A stretch of 19,788 nt of DNA from CADCVW01 sp035644935 (GTDB lineage: Bacteria > Pseudomonadota > Alphaproteobacteria > Sphingomonadales > Sphingomonadaceae): positions 1 through 19,788 of the forward strand of contig DASQNO010000070.1 of assembly GCA_035644935.1 (NCBI GenBank), written 5' to 3'. Under the pieces are notes generated by a model. That model did not search any database. It had not been told where the DNA came from and saw only the letters and a list, made by a program, of their open reading frames with translations. Positions 13,571 to 19,788 of this stretch are shown piece by piece (the stretch's first letter is position 1; every line of letters begins with the position of its first letter). The position numbers were made by a program, and so were the translations under genes.

Positions 13571-15670
13571 ATGCTGCGGCAATATGAACTGGTCGACCGG
13601 ATCAAGGCCTATGATCCCGACGCCGACGAGGCGCTGATCAACCGCGCCTACGTCTTTTCGATGAAGGCGCACGGGACGCAGAAGCGCGCGTCGGGCGATC
13701 CCTATTTCAGCCATCCGATCGAAGTCGCCGGCATCCTGACCGAGCTCGAACTCGACCAGGAAACGATCGTCACCGGCATCCTGCACGACACGATCGAGGA
13801 TACGGTCGCGACGCACGAGGAGATCGAACGCCTGTTCGGCCCGTCCATCGCGCGGCTGGTCGACGGCGTCACCAAGCTGTCCCGCGTCGAGGCGCAGACC
13901 GAGAACGAGCGCGCGGCGGAGAACCTGCGCAAGTTCCTGCTCGCTCTGTCCGACGACATCCGCGTGCTGCTGGTCAAGCTCGCCGACCGGCTGCACAACA
14001 TGCGCACGCTGCACCACGTGCCCTCCGAGGAGAAGCGCCGCCGCATCGCGCGGGAGACAATGGATATCTACGCCCCGCTGGCGGAGCGGATCGGCATGTA
14101 CGAGCTGATGAAGGAGATGCAGACGCTCGCCTTCAAGGTGCTGGAGCCCGACGCCTTCGCCTCGATCACCAGACGTCTCGAGCAGCTCCACGGCGGCGGT
14201 GGCGACGACCTGATCGGCCGCATCGGCCTCGGGCTGGAGCTCTACCTGCGCGACAACGGCATCGAAGCGCAGGTGCAGGGGCGCGAGAAGCATCCTTATT
14301 CGATCTGGCGCAAGATGGCCGAGCGCCACATCAGTTTCGAACAATTGTCGGACGTCATGGCGTTCCGCGTCATCGTCGACGGGCCCGACGACTGCTACCG
14401 CGCCTTGGGGCTGATCCACCGCCGCTGGCCGATGGTGCCGGGCCGCTTCAAGGATTTCGTCTCAACGCCCAAGCGCAACGGCTACCGTTCGATCCACACG
14501 TCGGTGATCCACAGCGAGAGCATGCGGATCGAGATCCAGATCCGCAGCCGCGACATGCATGGCGAGGCGGAGCACGGCGTCGCCGCGCACTGGGCGTACA
14601 AGGAGGGCAGGAGCGAGCCCGCCGCCGGCCATCGCGTGCCGTGGATCGAGGATCTCGTCGAGATCCTGGAACATGCCGACAGCCCGGAAGAGCTGCTCGA
14701 ACATACGCGCATGGCGATGTACCAGGACCGCATCTTCGCGTTCACGCCGCGCGGCGAGCTGGTGCAGCTGCCCAAGGGCGCGACGCCCGTGGACTTCGCC
14801 TATGCCGTCCACACCGCGCTTGGCGACAAGGCGGTGGGGGCCAAGGTCAACGGCCGCGTCGTGCCCTTGCGCACGCCCATCGACAATGGCGACCAGGTCG
14901 ACATCCTGGTGTCGGATGCCCAGCATCCGCAGCCCGCCTGGCTCAACTTCGTCGTCACCGGCAAGGCGCGCGCCGGCATCCGGCGCTTCGTCCGCCACAA
15001 GGAACGCGACGAGGGGATCGCGCTTGGCCGCAAGATCTTCGACGACGTCGTCGCCCGGCTGCCCGCGCCGCTCGGCAAGGGAGCGACGGCGGCGGCGGTT
15101 AAGCGGCTGAAGCTTGCCGACGAGGACGACCTGATGCTGGCGATCGCCCGCCGCCGGGTCGACGACACGCGGCTGATCGAGGCGCTGATGCCGGGCGCCG
15201 CGGGCGGCGACGTCGCGCTCAAGCCGTTGCCGCAGCGCGCCGCCATTTCGATCCTGGGTCTGACGCCGGGCGTCGCGTTCGACCTCGCCCCCTGCTGCCA
15301 CCCGATCCCCGGCGACCGCATCGTCGGGCTGCGGCGGGAGAATGCGGGCATCGCGGTGCATACGATCGCGTGCGACACGCTGGCCGACGGCGTCGACGTC
15401 GATTGGGTGGACCTGGCCTGGGGCGACGGGTCGGACGGCGGCATCGCGCAGATCCAGCTCGTCCTGCGCGACCAGCCCGGCGCGCTGGCGCAGATGTCCG
15501 GCGTGTTCGGCGAGCAGGGGGCGAACATCGTCAACCTGACGCTGATCCACCGCGACGAAAGCTTCCACACGTTCGAAATCGCGGTGGAGGTGCACGACGT
15601 CGCGCACCTCGTCCGCATTCTGGCCGGTCTGCGGAGCGCGGACGCGATTTCCAAGGCCGCCCGCATCTGA
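13571..15670 (+). CDS. rsh: Bifunctional (p)ppGpp synthetase/hydrolase (RelA/SpoT homologue)
   Basis: The product has 699 residues, a full long RSH protein that makes and degrades the alarmone (p)ppGpp. The HD hydrolase domain has HPIEVAGIL (His48) and LHDTIEDT (His72-Asp73), then VKLADRLHNMRTL. The synthetase domain has RFKD at 292-295, the RxKD form of bifunctional enzymes, then FVSTPKRNGYRSIHTSV around residue 304. The TGS domain (about 388-449) starts at FTPRGEL. The Cys-containing regulatory region has APCCHPIPGDR (Cys575-Cys576). A C-terminal ACT domain starts near IAQIQLVLRDQPGALAQM. All catalytic motifs are intact. The ATG at 13571 (MLRQYELV) matches homologues; no good ribosome-binding site is visible and the open frame upstream overlaps the divergent HxlR region. 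In alphaproteobacteria this is usually the only long RSH. Confidence 0.95.
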   Translation: MLRQYELVDRIKAYDPDADEALINRAYVFSMKAHGTQKRASGDPYFSHPIEVAGILTELELDQETIVTGILHDTIEDTVATHEEIERLFGPSIARLVDGVTKLSRVEAQTENERAAENLRKFLLALSDDIRVLLVKLADRLHNMRTLHHVPSEEKRRRIARETMDIYAPLAERIGMYELMKEMQTLAFKVLEPDAFASITRRLEQLHGGGGDDLIGRIGLGLELYLRDNGIEAQVQGREKHPYSIWRKMAERHISFEQLSDVMAFRVIVDGPDDCYRALGLIHRRWPMVPGRFKDFVSTPKRNGYRSIHTSVIHSESMRIEIQIRSRDMHGEAEHGVAAHWAYKEGRSEPAAGHRVPWIEDLVEILEHADSPEELLEHTRMAMYQDRIFAFTPRGELVQLPKGATPVDFAYAVHTALGDKAVGAKVNGRVVPLRTPIDNGDQVDILVSDAQHPQPAWLNFVVTGKARAGIRRFVRHKERDEGIALGRKIFDDVVARLPAPLGKGATAAAVKRLKLADEDDLMLAIARRRVDDTRLIEALMPGAAGGDVALKPLPQRAAISILGLTPGVAFDLAPCCHPIPGDRIVGLRRENAGIAVHTIACDTLADGVDVDWVDLAWGDGSDGGIAQIQLVLRDQPGALAQMSGVFGEQGANIVNLTLIHRDESFHTFEIAVEVHDVAHLVRILAGLRSADAISKAARI

Positions 15671-15677
15671 GACAAGC

Positions 15678-15702
15678 GGAACAGGGTGCGCGCTCGCCTG
15701 TT
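15678..15702 (+). promoter_or_regulatory. EcfG-type (general stress) promoter, near match
   Basis: GGAAC (15678-15682), 16 bases and TGTT (15699-15702) are one base from the alphaproteobacterial EcfG consensus GGAAC-N16/17-CGTT. It lies just after the rsh stop and would start transcription near 15709, about 29 bases before the hemerythrin ATG. A stress-induced role suits the gene. Confidence 0.5.
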
Positions 15703-15737
15703 GACGTTTGGCAACCCAGATCCAGGAGTCCTGCCCC

Positions 15738-16400
15738 ATGACGATCCAAAAAGTCGGCCTCGCCGCCACCTATGACGAGAGCAGCTCGGACGGGAAAAGC
15801 GCCAAGTCGAGCAAGAAAAGCAAGAAGGCCGAGGGCGCCAAGAGCTCGGGCGACGTCGGCTCGTCCAACGGCGCGCTGTTCGGCGCCGCCGCGGCTGGCC
15901 TTGCGGTCGGCCTTGCCGCCAATCTCGGCCGCAAGGCCGTGGTGCAGGGCGTCACCGCCGCGTCCGGCGACTGGGACGAGGCGCTCGCCACCGAACATGC
16001 GATGACGCTCAAGGTGTTCGACGCGCTGGAAGCGACCACGGACAAGCAGAAGGCGAAGCGGTCGACGTTGCTGATGACGCTCAAGCACGCGCTGACCAAG
16101 CATGCGGTGCAGGAAGAGAACGTCATCTACCCGGCGCTGCGCGACGCGGGGAAGACCGAGGCGGCCGATCACCTCAACCACGATCACGGCTATGTGAAGG
16201 ATTATCTCTATCATCTGGAGAACATGCCCAAGGACTCGCCCGAGTTCCTGACGACGCTGGCCAGGTTCCGCACGGACATCGAAAAGCATATCCGCGAGGA
16301 AGAGGACGAGCTTTACCCGGCGATGAAGGCGTCGCTGGACACGGCGACCAACAAGAAGCTGACGCTGATGATGAACAAGGAAGGCTTCAAGATCGCGTAA
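15738..16400 (+). CDS. Hemerythrin HHE-domain protein with a basic, hydrophobic N-terminal region
   Basis: The product has 220 residues. The ATG at 15738 is chosen because AGGAG (15724-15728) lies 9 bases before it. Residues 13-45 are Ser/Lys-rich (around GKSAKSSKKSKKAEG). Residues 46-63 form an Ala/Gly/Leu segment (ALFGAAAAGLAVGLAANL) that may be a membrane or packing helix. The C-terminal four-helix bundle has the His/Glu ligands of a di-iron hemerythrin-like site: His87 in LATEHAM, KHALTKHAVQEENVIYP, LNHDHGYVKDYL, and EKHIREEEDELYP. Such proteins bind oxygen, NO or iron, or take part in stress resistance; the exact role is not predictable. It lies 67 bases after rsh with its own EcfG-like promoter and is followed by a strong terminator. 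Confidence 0.87.
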   Translation: MTIQKVGLAATYDESSSDGKSAKSSKKSKKAEGAKSSGDVGSSNGALFGAAAAGLAVGLAANLGRKAVVQGVTAASGDWDEALATEHAMTLKVFDALEATTDKQKAKRSTLLMTLKHALTKHAVQEENVIYPALRDAGKTEAADHLNHDHGYVKDYLYHLENMPKDSPEFLTTLARFRTDIEKHIREEEDELYPAMKASLDTATNKKLTLMMNKEGFKIA

Positions 16401-16425
16401 GCGACCTTGGAGGGCACATGAAAAA

Positions 16426-16459
16426 GGGGCGGTGCCAGACCCGGCGCCGCCCCTTTTTT
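16426..16459 (+). terminator. Intrinsic terminator after the hemerythrin gene
   Basis: The 11-bp stem GGGGCGGTGCC (16426-16436) pairs with GGCGCCGCCCC (16443-16453), with one G-U pair, and is followed by six T (16454-16459). An A5 tract precedes it, so the reverse strand also gains a short T-run and termination could be bidirectional. Confidence 0.9.
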
Positions 16460-16535
16460 GTGCCCCGGCGTAGGCCGGGGTCCCGGGGTCCAGTGACACG
16501 ATGGTACGACTGGACCCCGGCCTACGCCGGGGTAC
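16460..16535. repeat. Palindromic intergenic element, family B
   Basis: The left half starts GTGCCCCGGCGTAGGCCGGG (from 16460) and the right half ends CCTACGCCGGGGTAC (to 16535). An inner perfect pair CGGGGTCCAGT (16484-16494) with ACTGGACCCCG (16509-16519) closes a 14-base loop. It abuts the terminator on the left and the stop of the GT-Glf gene on the right. Confidence 0.88.
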
Positions 16536-16538
16536 AAT

Positions 16539-18884
16539 CTACGCGACCTTGGCGAGTGCTTCCGCCGCCGCGCCGACGGCTTCCCGTCCGCTCAGCTCCG
16601 CCTTGCGCATCCGCTTGTACGCGGACAGCGCCTGACCGACGACCTGGTCCATGTTGTAGTAGCGGTACGTCGCCAGACGACCGACGAACACGACGTCGCT
16701 GGCGTCCGCCAGCGCCTCGTAACGCTTGTACAGCGCCGCGTTCTCCGGGCGCGGGATGGGGTAATAGGGATCGCCCTCCGCCTGCGGATATTCGTAGGTC
16801 ACCGTTGTTTTCGGGTGAACCTGCCCGGTCAGGTACTTGTACTCGCTGATCCGCGTGTACGGGTATTTCTCCGCCGGGTAGTTGACCGTTCCGGATTCCT
16901 GGAACGTCTCCTGGTCCATCGTCACGTGCTCGAACGACAGGCTGCGGTACGGCAGCGGGCCGTAGCAATGGCCGAAATACTCGTCCACCGGTCCCGTCCA
17001 GACGAGCTGGTCGTAGCTGAACCCGTGCTTCACGTCCGCGAAGTCGACGCCCAGCATCAGGTCGATCTTGGGATGATCGAGCATGCGCTCGAACATCTTG
17101 GTGTAGCCCTCCAGCGGCATCTGCTGGAACGTGTCGGTGAAGTAGCGGTCGTCCGTGTTGGTGCGCACCGGCACCCGCGCCGTCACCGACTTGTCGAGTT
17201 CGGACGGGTCCATCGCCCACTGCTTGCGCGTGTAGCATTCGAAGAAGCGTTCGTAGAGGTCGCGCCCGACGCGGCCGACCACGACGTCGCGCGACGTGCG
17301 CACCTCGCCCACCGGCTCCGCCACCGACTGGTAATAAGCTTCCGCCTCCTCGTCGGTGGTCAGCTCGAGCCCGTAGAGCATGTTGATCGTCGTGCGGTTG
17401 ATCGGCATCGGCACGCGCATGTCGTCGATCACCGCGATCACGCGATGCTCGTACATCCGCCACTCGGTAAAGCGCGACAGATAGTCGGTGATCTCGGCGC
17501 TGTTGGTGTGAAAGATGTGCGGCCCGTACTGGTGCATCAGGATGCCGGCCTCGTCGTGCACGTCAAAGGCGTTGCCAGCGATGTGCGGCCGCTTGTCGAT
17601 TACCAGCACGCGCTTGCCCGCGTCCGCCGCCAGCCGCTCGGCCATCACCGACCCTGCGAAACCCGCGCCGACGATGACGACATCGTAGTGCTGCGCGGTC
17701 CGGAGCTTGCCCATCGCGGCCGCCTCCGGTCGGCGCGGCTGCGATCCGTTGTCCGCGGCGGCGAGGTCGATCAGCGCCTTCATCCGGTTGAACGTCTTGT
17801 CCCACGACAAGGCCGCCAGCGCGACATCCACCGGGGCCAGCCAGTCGTCCGACCGGCTGAGCGTCATCGCCTGTTCGCAAGCCGCGACGAACTCGTCGGC
17901 GGTGGACGCGATCGCCACTCCGTCCAGCGTTCCGTAATGCCGGACCACGTCGCGGATCGGGGTCGACACCACCGGCTTGCCCGCCGCCAGATATTCGGGC
18001 GTCTTGGTGGGAGAGATGAACCGCGTCGCCTCGTTGATCGCGAACGGCATCAGCGCGACGTCCCAGCCCTTCAGATAGGCGGGAAGCTCGTCATACGACT
18101 TGCCGCCCAGGAAGTGCAGGTTGGCGCCGCTGGGAAGCGTCGCTGGATCGATCTTTACCACCGGCCCCAGCATGACGATCTGCCAATCGGGCCGCGCCGC
18201 CGCGACCGCGCCGATCAGGTCCAAGTCCAGCCGCTCGTCGATGACGCCGTAGAAGCCCAGCCGCGGCCGCGGCAGGCCCGCCTGGTCCGCGGGCTCGGTC
18301 AGCCCGTTGCGGGCCGCCGCGAAGTGCGCGACATCAACCGACGACGGGAAAGGGTGGATGTTGGCGTGCCGGTCCTTCTTGGCCTCGAACAGGCTGTAGC
18401 CGCCCGTGAACACGACGTCCGCGACTTCCAGCAGCTCGGCCTCCAGCGCCATCAGCGTCGGCGGCGCATCCTTGAAGTTCGCAAGCTCATCCATGCAGTC
18501 GTAGACGGTGCAATCGGCCGCAAGGCCGCGCGAGAAATGCAGCATCATGGGCGTGTAGTACCAGCGGATGAGCTGCGCCCGGTTCTCGGACGCGACCAGC
18601 CGGTCCAGCGCCTCGGCCTGCGCCTGCGCAGCCTGCTCGTCGGACCAGCCATGCGGGACATGCGGCGTGATCACCGTCACGGTGGAGCCGGTCTTGTTGC
18701 ACTCGCGGCGGTCCAGCCCGAACTCGGCACCGGCGGCGGGGATGGGCTCCTCCCAGTAGACGACCTTGGCCACCTTGGCGAACCGCTGCATCAGATGCTG
18801 GGGTCGCTGAAACACAAAATCCCACCGCAAATGCGAAAAGCAGATCAACAATGACGATGACGTCGCGGTGTGTGCGGCGGACAA
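16539..18884 (-). CDS. glf: Fused glycosyltransferase (N-terminal) and UDP-galactopyranose mutase (C-terminal)
   Basis: One uninterrupted frame gives 781 residues. Residues 10-375 are a GT-B, GT4-like glycosyltransferase: FSHLRWDFVFQRPQHLM near the start, YDCMDELANF, RLGFYGVIDERLDLDLI, and the donor-site region FISPTKTPEYLAAGKPVVST. From Met391 on lies a complete UDP-galactopyranose mutase of about 390 residues. It has the FAD motif VIVGAGFAGSVMAERLA, DKRPHIAGNAFD, HQYGPHIFHTN, FFECYTRKQWAMDP with an active-site Arg, RISEYKYLTG, and RLATYRYYNMDQVVGQAL. The mutase makes UDP-galactofuranose from UDP-galactopyranose; the transferase may use that or another sugar to build a surface glycan. The start is taken as TTG at 18884, with AAGGGGA 8 bases upstream. 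The ATG at 18953 lies upstream of an apparent EcfG promoter and gives an unlikely N-terminus. Confidence 0.9.
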   Translation of the reverse strand: MSAAHTATSSSLLICFSHLRWDFVFQRPQHLMQRFAKVAKVVYWEEPIPAAGAEFGLDRRECNKTGSTVTVITPHVPHGWSDEQAAQAQAEALDRLVASENRAQLIRWYYTPMMLHFSRGLAADCTVYDCMDELANFKDAPPTLMALEAELLEVADVVFTGGYSLFEAKKDRHANIHPFPSSVDVAHFAAARNGLTEPADQAGLPRPRLGFYGVIDERLDLDLIGAVAAARPDWQIVMLGPVVKIDPATLPSGANLHFLGGKSYDELPAYLKGWDVALMPFAINEATRFISPTKTPEYLAAGKPVVSTPIRDVVRHYGTLDGVAIASTADEFVAACEQAMTLSRSDDWLAPVDVALAALSWDKTFNRMKALIDLAAADNGSQPRRPEAAAMGKLRTAQHYDVVIVGAGFAGSVMAERLAADAGKRVLVIDKRPHIAGNAFDVHDEAGILMHQYGPHIFHTNSAEITDYLSRFTEWRMYEHRVIAVIDDMRVPMPINRTTINMLYGLELTTDEEAEAYYQSVAEPVGEVRTSRDVVVGRVGRDLYERFFECYTRKQWAMDPSELDKSVTARVPVRTNTDDRYFTDTFQQMPLEGYTKMFERMLDHPKIDLMLGVDFADVKHGFSYDQLVWTGPVDEYFGHCYGPLPYRSLSFEHVTMDQETFQESGTVNYPAEKYPYTRISEYKYLTGQVHPKTTVTYEYPQAEGDPYYPIPRPENAALYKRYEALADASDVVFVGRLATYRYYNMDQVVGQALSAYKRMRKAELSGREAVGAAAEALAKVA

Positions 18885-18917
18885 GCTTTGTTCCCCTTGT
18901 TCTATGTGTCTGCTGTC

Positions 18918-18943
18918 AACGCCGCGTCTAGCGTATCGGTTCC
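18918..18943 (-). promoter_or_regulatory. EcfG-type (general stress) promoter, exact match
   Basis: On the minus strand GGAAC (18943-18939), 17 bases and CGTT (18921-18918) match the EcfG consensus exactly. Transcription would start near 18912, about 28 bases before the TTG at 18884 and ahead of the AAGGGGA ribosome-binding site. This supports the shorter start of the GT-Glf protein. Confidence 0.65.
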
Positions 18944-19207
18944 GAAACGGCATTGATGTACATTAACAAAGCCTCGGATCGAATCGCCACTGGCCGTTGT
19001 CGGCACAGGTTTCGCCGCGCGGACTAGTACCGGGCGAGTCAAATGAGTATTGGCGTTTGTATGATGATTGATCTTCAACTAAAAAACTTGTGTTCAACTG
19101 TTGACGCAGGTTGGCCGGTGCTTGCTGGACTTGTAAACCGCACGTCCGCTTGCCGGGGATAAAGTTACAGGGCGTGGCGCAGAACCAGCAGCCCGACCGG
19201 TGGCGCG
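18944..19207. other. Intergenic region upstream of the GT-Glf gene, no gene seen
   Basis: With the promoter and leader this makes a gap of more than 300 bases between two minus-strand genes. I see no credible coding frame; the open frame at 18963-19403 is antisense-like to the Rieske gene and has no family features. The stretch 19041-19100 is clearly more AT-rich than its surroundings. It carries two TTCAACT copies (19074-19080 and 19093-19099) and the small palindrome TCAACTGTTGA (19094-19104). No clear terminator follows the Rieske gene. Confidence 0.5.
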
Positions 19208-19570
19208 CTACCCCGTGACGATCATTCCGTCCCGCACGCGGACGGGCCAGCCGATCAGCGCGGCTCCCGCGCAAGGTCCACCGACGCAGATGCCGTCGGC
19301 GACCCGGAACAGCGCCCCGTGCCAGCCGCAGGCGATGTGATCGCTCAGCGGCGACAGATACCGGTCGAGTTCGCGGGCCAGCGGCACGCCCATGTGCGGG
19401 CAACGGTCCACGTACCCGTGCACCGCGTCGCCGCGCCGCACCACGAAGCCGTGAAAGTAGCGCTCCCCGATCTGCAGCACGAACCCGCGCGCGCCCGCGT
19501 CGGCGATCAGGTCCAACGGTCCCAGCGTCACGCCCGCGGGGGTCTCCACCAGACGTTCGCCCCTGTTCAT
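19208..19570 (-). CDS. Small Rieske [2Fe-2S] protein
   Basis: The product has 120 residues and is a single Rieske domain. The cluster ligands are Cys57 and His59 in RCPHMGVPL and Cys81 and His84 in ACGWHGALF; the spacing between the two pairs is slightly longer than usual. A further Cys pair occurs in GICVGGPCAGAAL. It has no signal peptide, membrane helix or catalytic domain, so it is likely a cytoplasmic electron carrier or ferredoxin component for an oxygenase encoded elsewhere. The ATG at 19570 has GAGAGGGGGA upstream. It is divergent from the gene at the right edge; no oxygenase gene is visible beside it. Confidence 0.88.
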   Translation of the reverse strand: MNRGERLVETPAGVTLGPLDLIADAGARGFVLQIGERYFHGFVVRRGDAVHGYVDRCPHMGVPLARELDRYLSPLSDHIACGWHGALFRVADGICVGGPCAGAALIGWPVRVRDGMIVTG

Positions 19571-19709
19571 CGTCCGCGTCCCCCTCTCATCCCGACCCCA
19601 TTAGCGCGGCCGGGCGCAACTTCTCTCTAAACATTCCGCCGTTCCTCCCGATCACCCCTTTGCAAAACGACACGGGGCCGGCGTTGCCGCCCCAGCGATG
19701 GGGGACGCG

Positions 19710-19788
19710 ATGGTTGCGATTTTCACCGGTGCCGGCACGGGCTTCGAGCGGGGGTCGGGTGCCGTTCTGGGCGGCATGGGGCTGCTGG
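19710..19788 (+). CDS. Start of a gene truncated by the window edge, possibly an RHS/YD-repeat-type protein
   Basis: An open frame starts at ATG 19710, with GGGGGA about 5 bases upstream; an in-frame ATG at 19698 is an alternative start. It runs off the window after 26 codons. The visible residues read MVAIFTGAGTGFERGSGAVL and then GGMGLL. From memory this resembles the openings of very large RHS-repeat proteins in sphingomonads, but 26 residues are too few to be sure and no repeat is visible. There is no classical signal peptide. The 139-base gap to the divergent Rieske gene should hold its promoter; I could not pick one out. Confidence 0.5.
   Translation, partial: MVAIFTGAGTGFERGSGAVLGGMGLL

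Noticed and set aside
14462..15769. Minus-strand open frame of 435 codons opposite rsh
   Set aside because: It is antisense to the intact synthetase, TGS and ACT domains of rsh and has no recognisable family.
2039..16535. Palindromic elements as insertion sequence ends or MITEs with target duplications
   Set aside because: No transposase gene and no clear flanking target-site duplications are visible, and the elements vary in internal structure; REP-like or terminator elements fit better, though a genome-wide check could change this.
16815..18854. Plus-strand open frame of 679 codons
   Set aside because: It is antisense to the GT-Glf fusion, whose both domains carry all family motifs. Its composition (His/Arg/Val/Asp) is that of a shadow frame.
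18963..19403. Minus-strand open frame of 146 codons overlapping the Rieske gene
   Set aside because: It is in another frame of the same strand, mostly over the Rieske coding region, and its tail in the intergenic gap has no motif, clear ribosome-binding site or hydrophobic segment.

Overview
The window reads as GC-rich chromosomal DNA of an alphaproteobacterium, most likely a sphingomonad (Sphingomonas or a close relative). This rests on recalled similarity to sphingomonad proteins (CarD, DUF1489, omega subunit, Rsh), on EcfG-type promoter motifs, and on intergenic palindromes of the kind common in those genomes. No database search was run. The window holds 17 genes, two of them cut by its edges. 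I found no tRNA, rRNA, CRISPR array, transposase or prophage gene.

Layout. (1) 1-2028, plus strand: the end of carD with a strong terminator, then two exported 'head GIN' (DUF2807) paralogues behind a promoter overlapped by a perfect inverted repeat. (2) 2176-4181, minus strand: mgtE followed by a DUF1489 gene. (3) 4281-4733 plus: a cyclophilin peptidyl-prolyl isomerase with a TTG start. (4) 4837-6520, minus: a LysR regulator and a SAM methyltransferase, with an unexplained plus-strand terminator between them. (5) 6647-8935 plus: a full-length bacterial CDC48/VCP-type double AAA+ ATPase. (6) 9032-10369 minus: an MFS exporter. (7) 10479-12461: a PmtA-like phospholipid methyltransferase converging on a phospholipase-D/cardiolipin-synthase-like protein. 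(8) 12527-15670: rpoZ and the (p)ppGpp synthetase/hydrolase rsh, separated by an inverted HxlR-family regulator. (9) 15738-16400: a hemerythrin-domain protein. (10) 16539-18884 minus: a glycosyltransferase fused to UDP-galactopyranose mutase. (11) 19208-19570 minus: a small Rieske protein, divergent from the start of a gene that runs off the right edge.

Two patterns cut across the genes. First, each of the six convergent gene junctions carries a long palindromic element, from three sequence families; a seventh element lies in the mgtE-DUF1489 gap. They probably act as bidirectional terminators or REP-like repeats. Second, two genes have EcfG-type (general stress response) promoter motifs: an exact GGAAC-N17-CGTT before the glycosyltransferase-mutase fusion, and a near match, GGAAC-N16-TGTT, before the hemerythrin gene. 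With carD, rpoZ and rsh also present, the window is rich in transcription and stress control, but the genes do not form a single pathway.

I did not find a clearly new multi-gene system. The best leads are the fused GT-Glf enzyme under an apparent stress promoter, the bacterial CDC48 protein, the palindromes at every convergent junction, the orphan terminator (possible small RNA) upstream of the LysR gene, and the operator-like palindrome before the head GIN pair.
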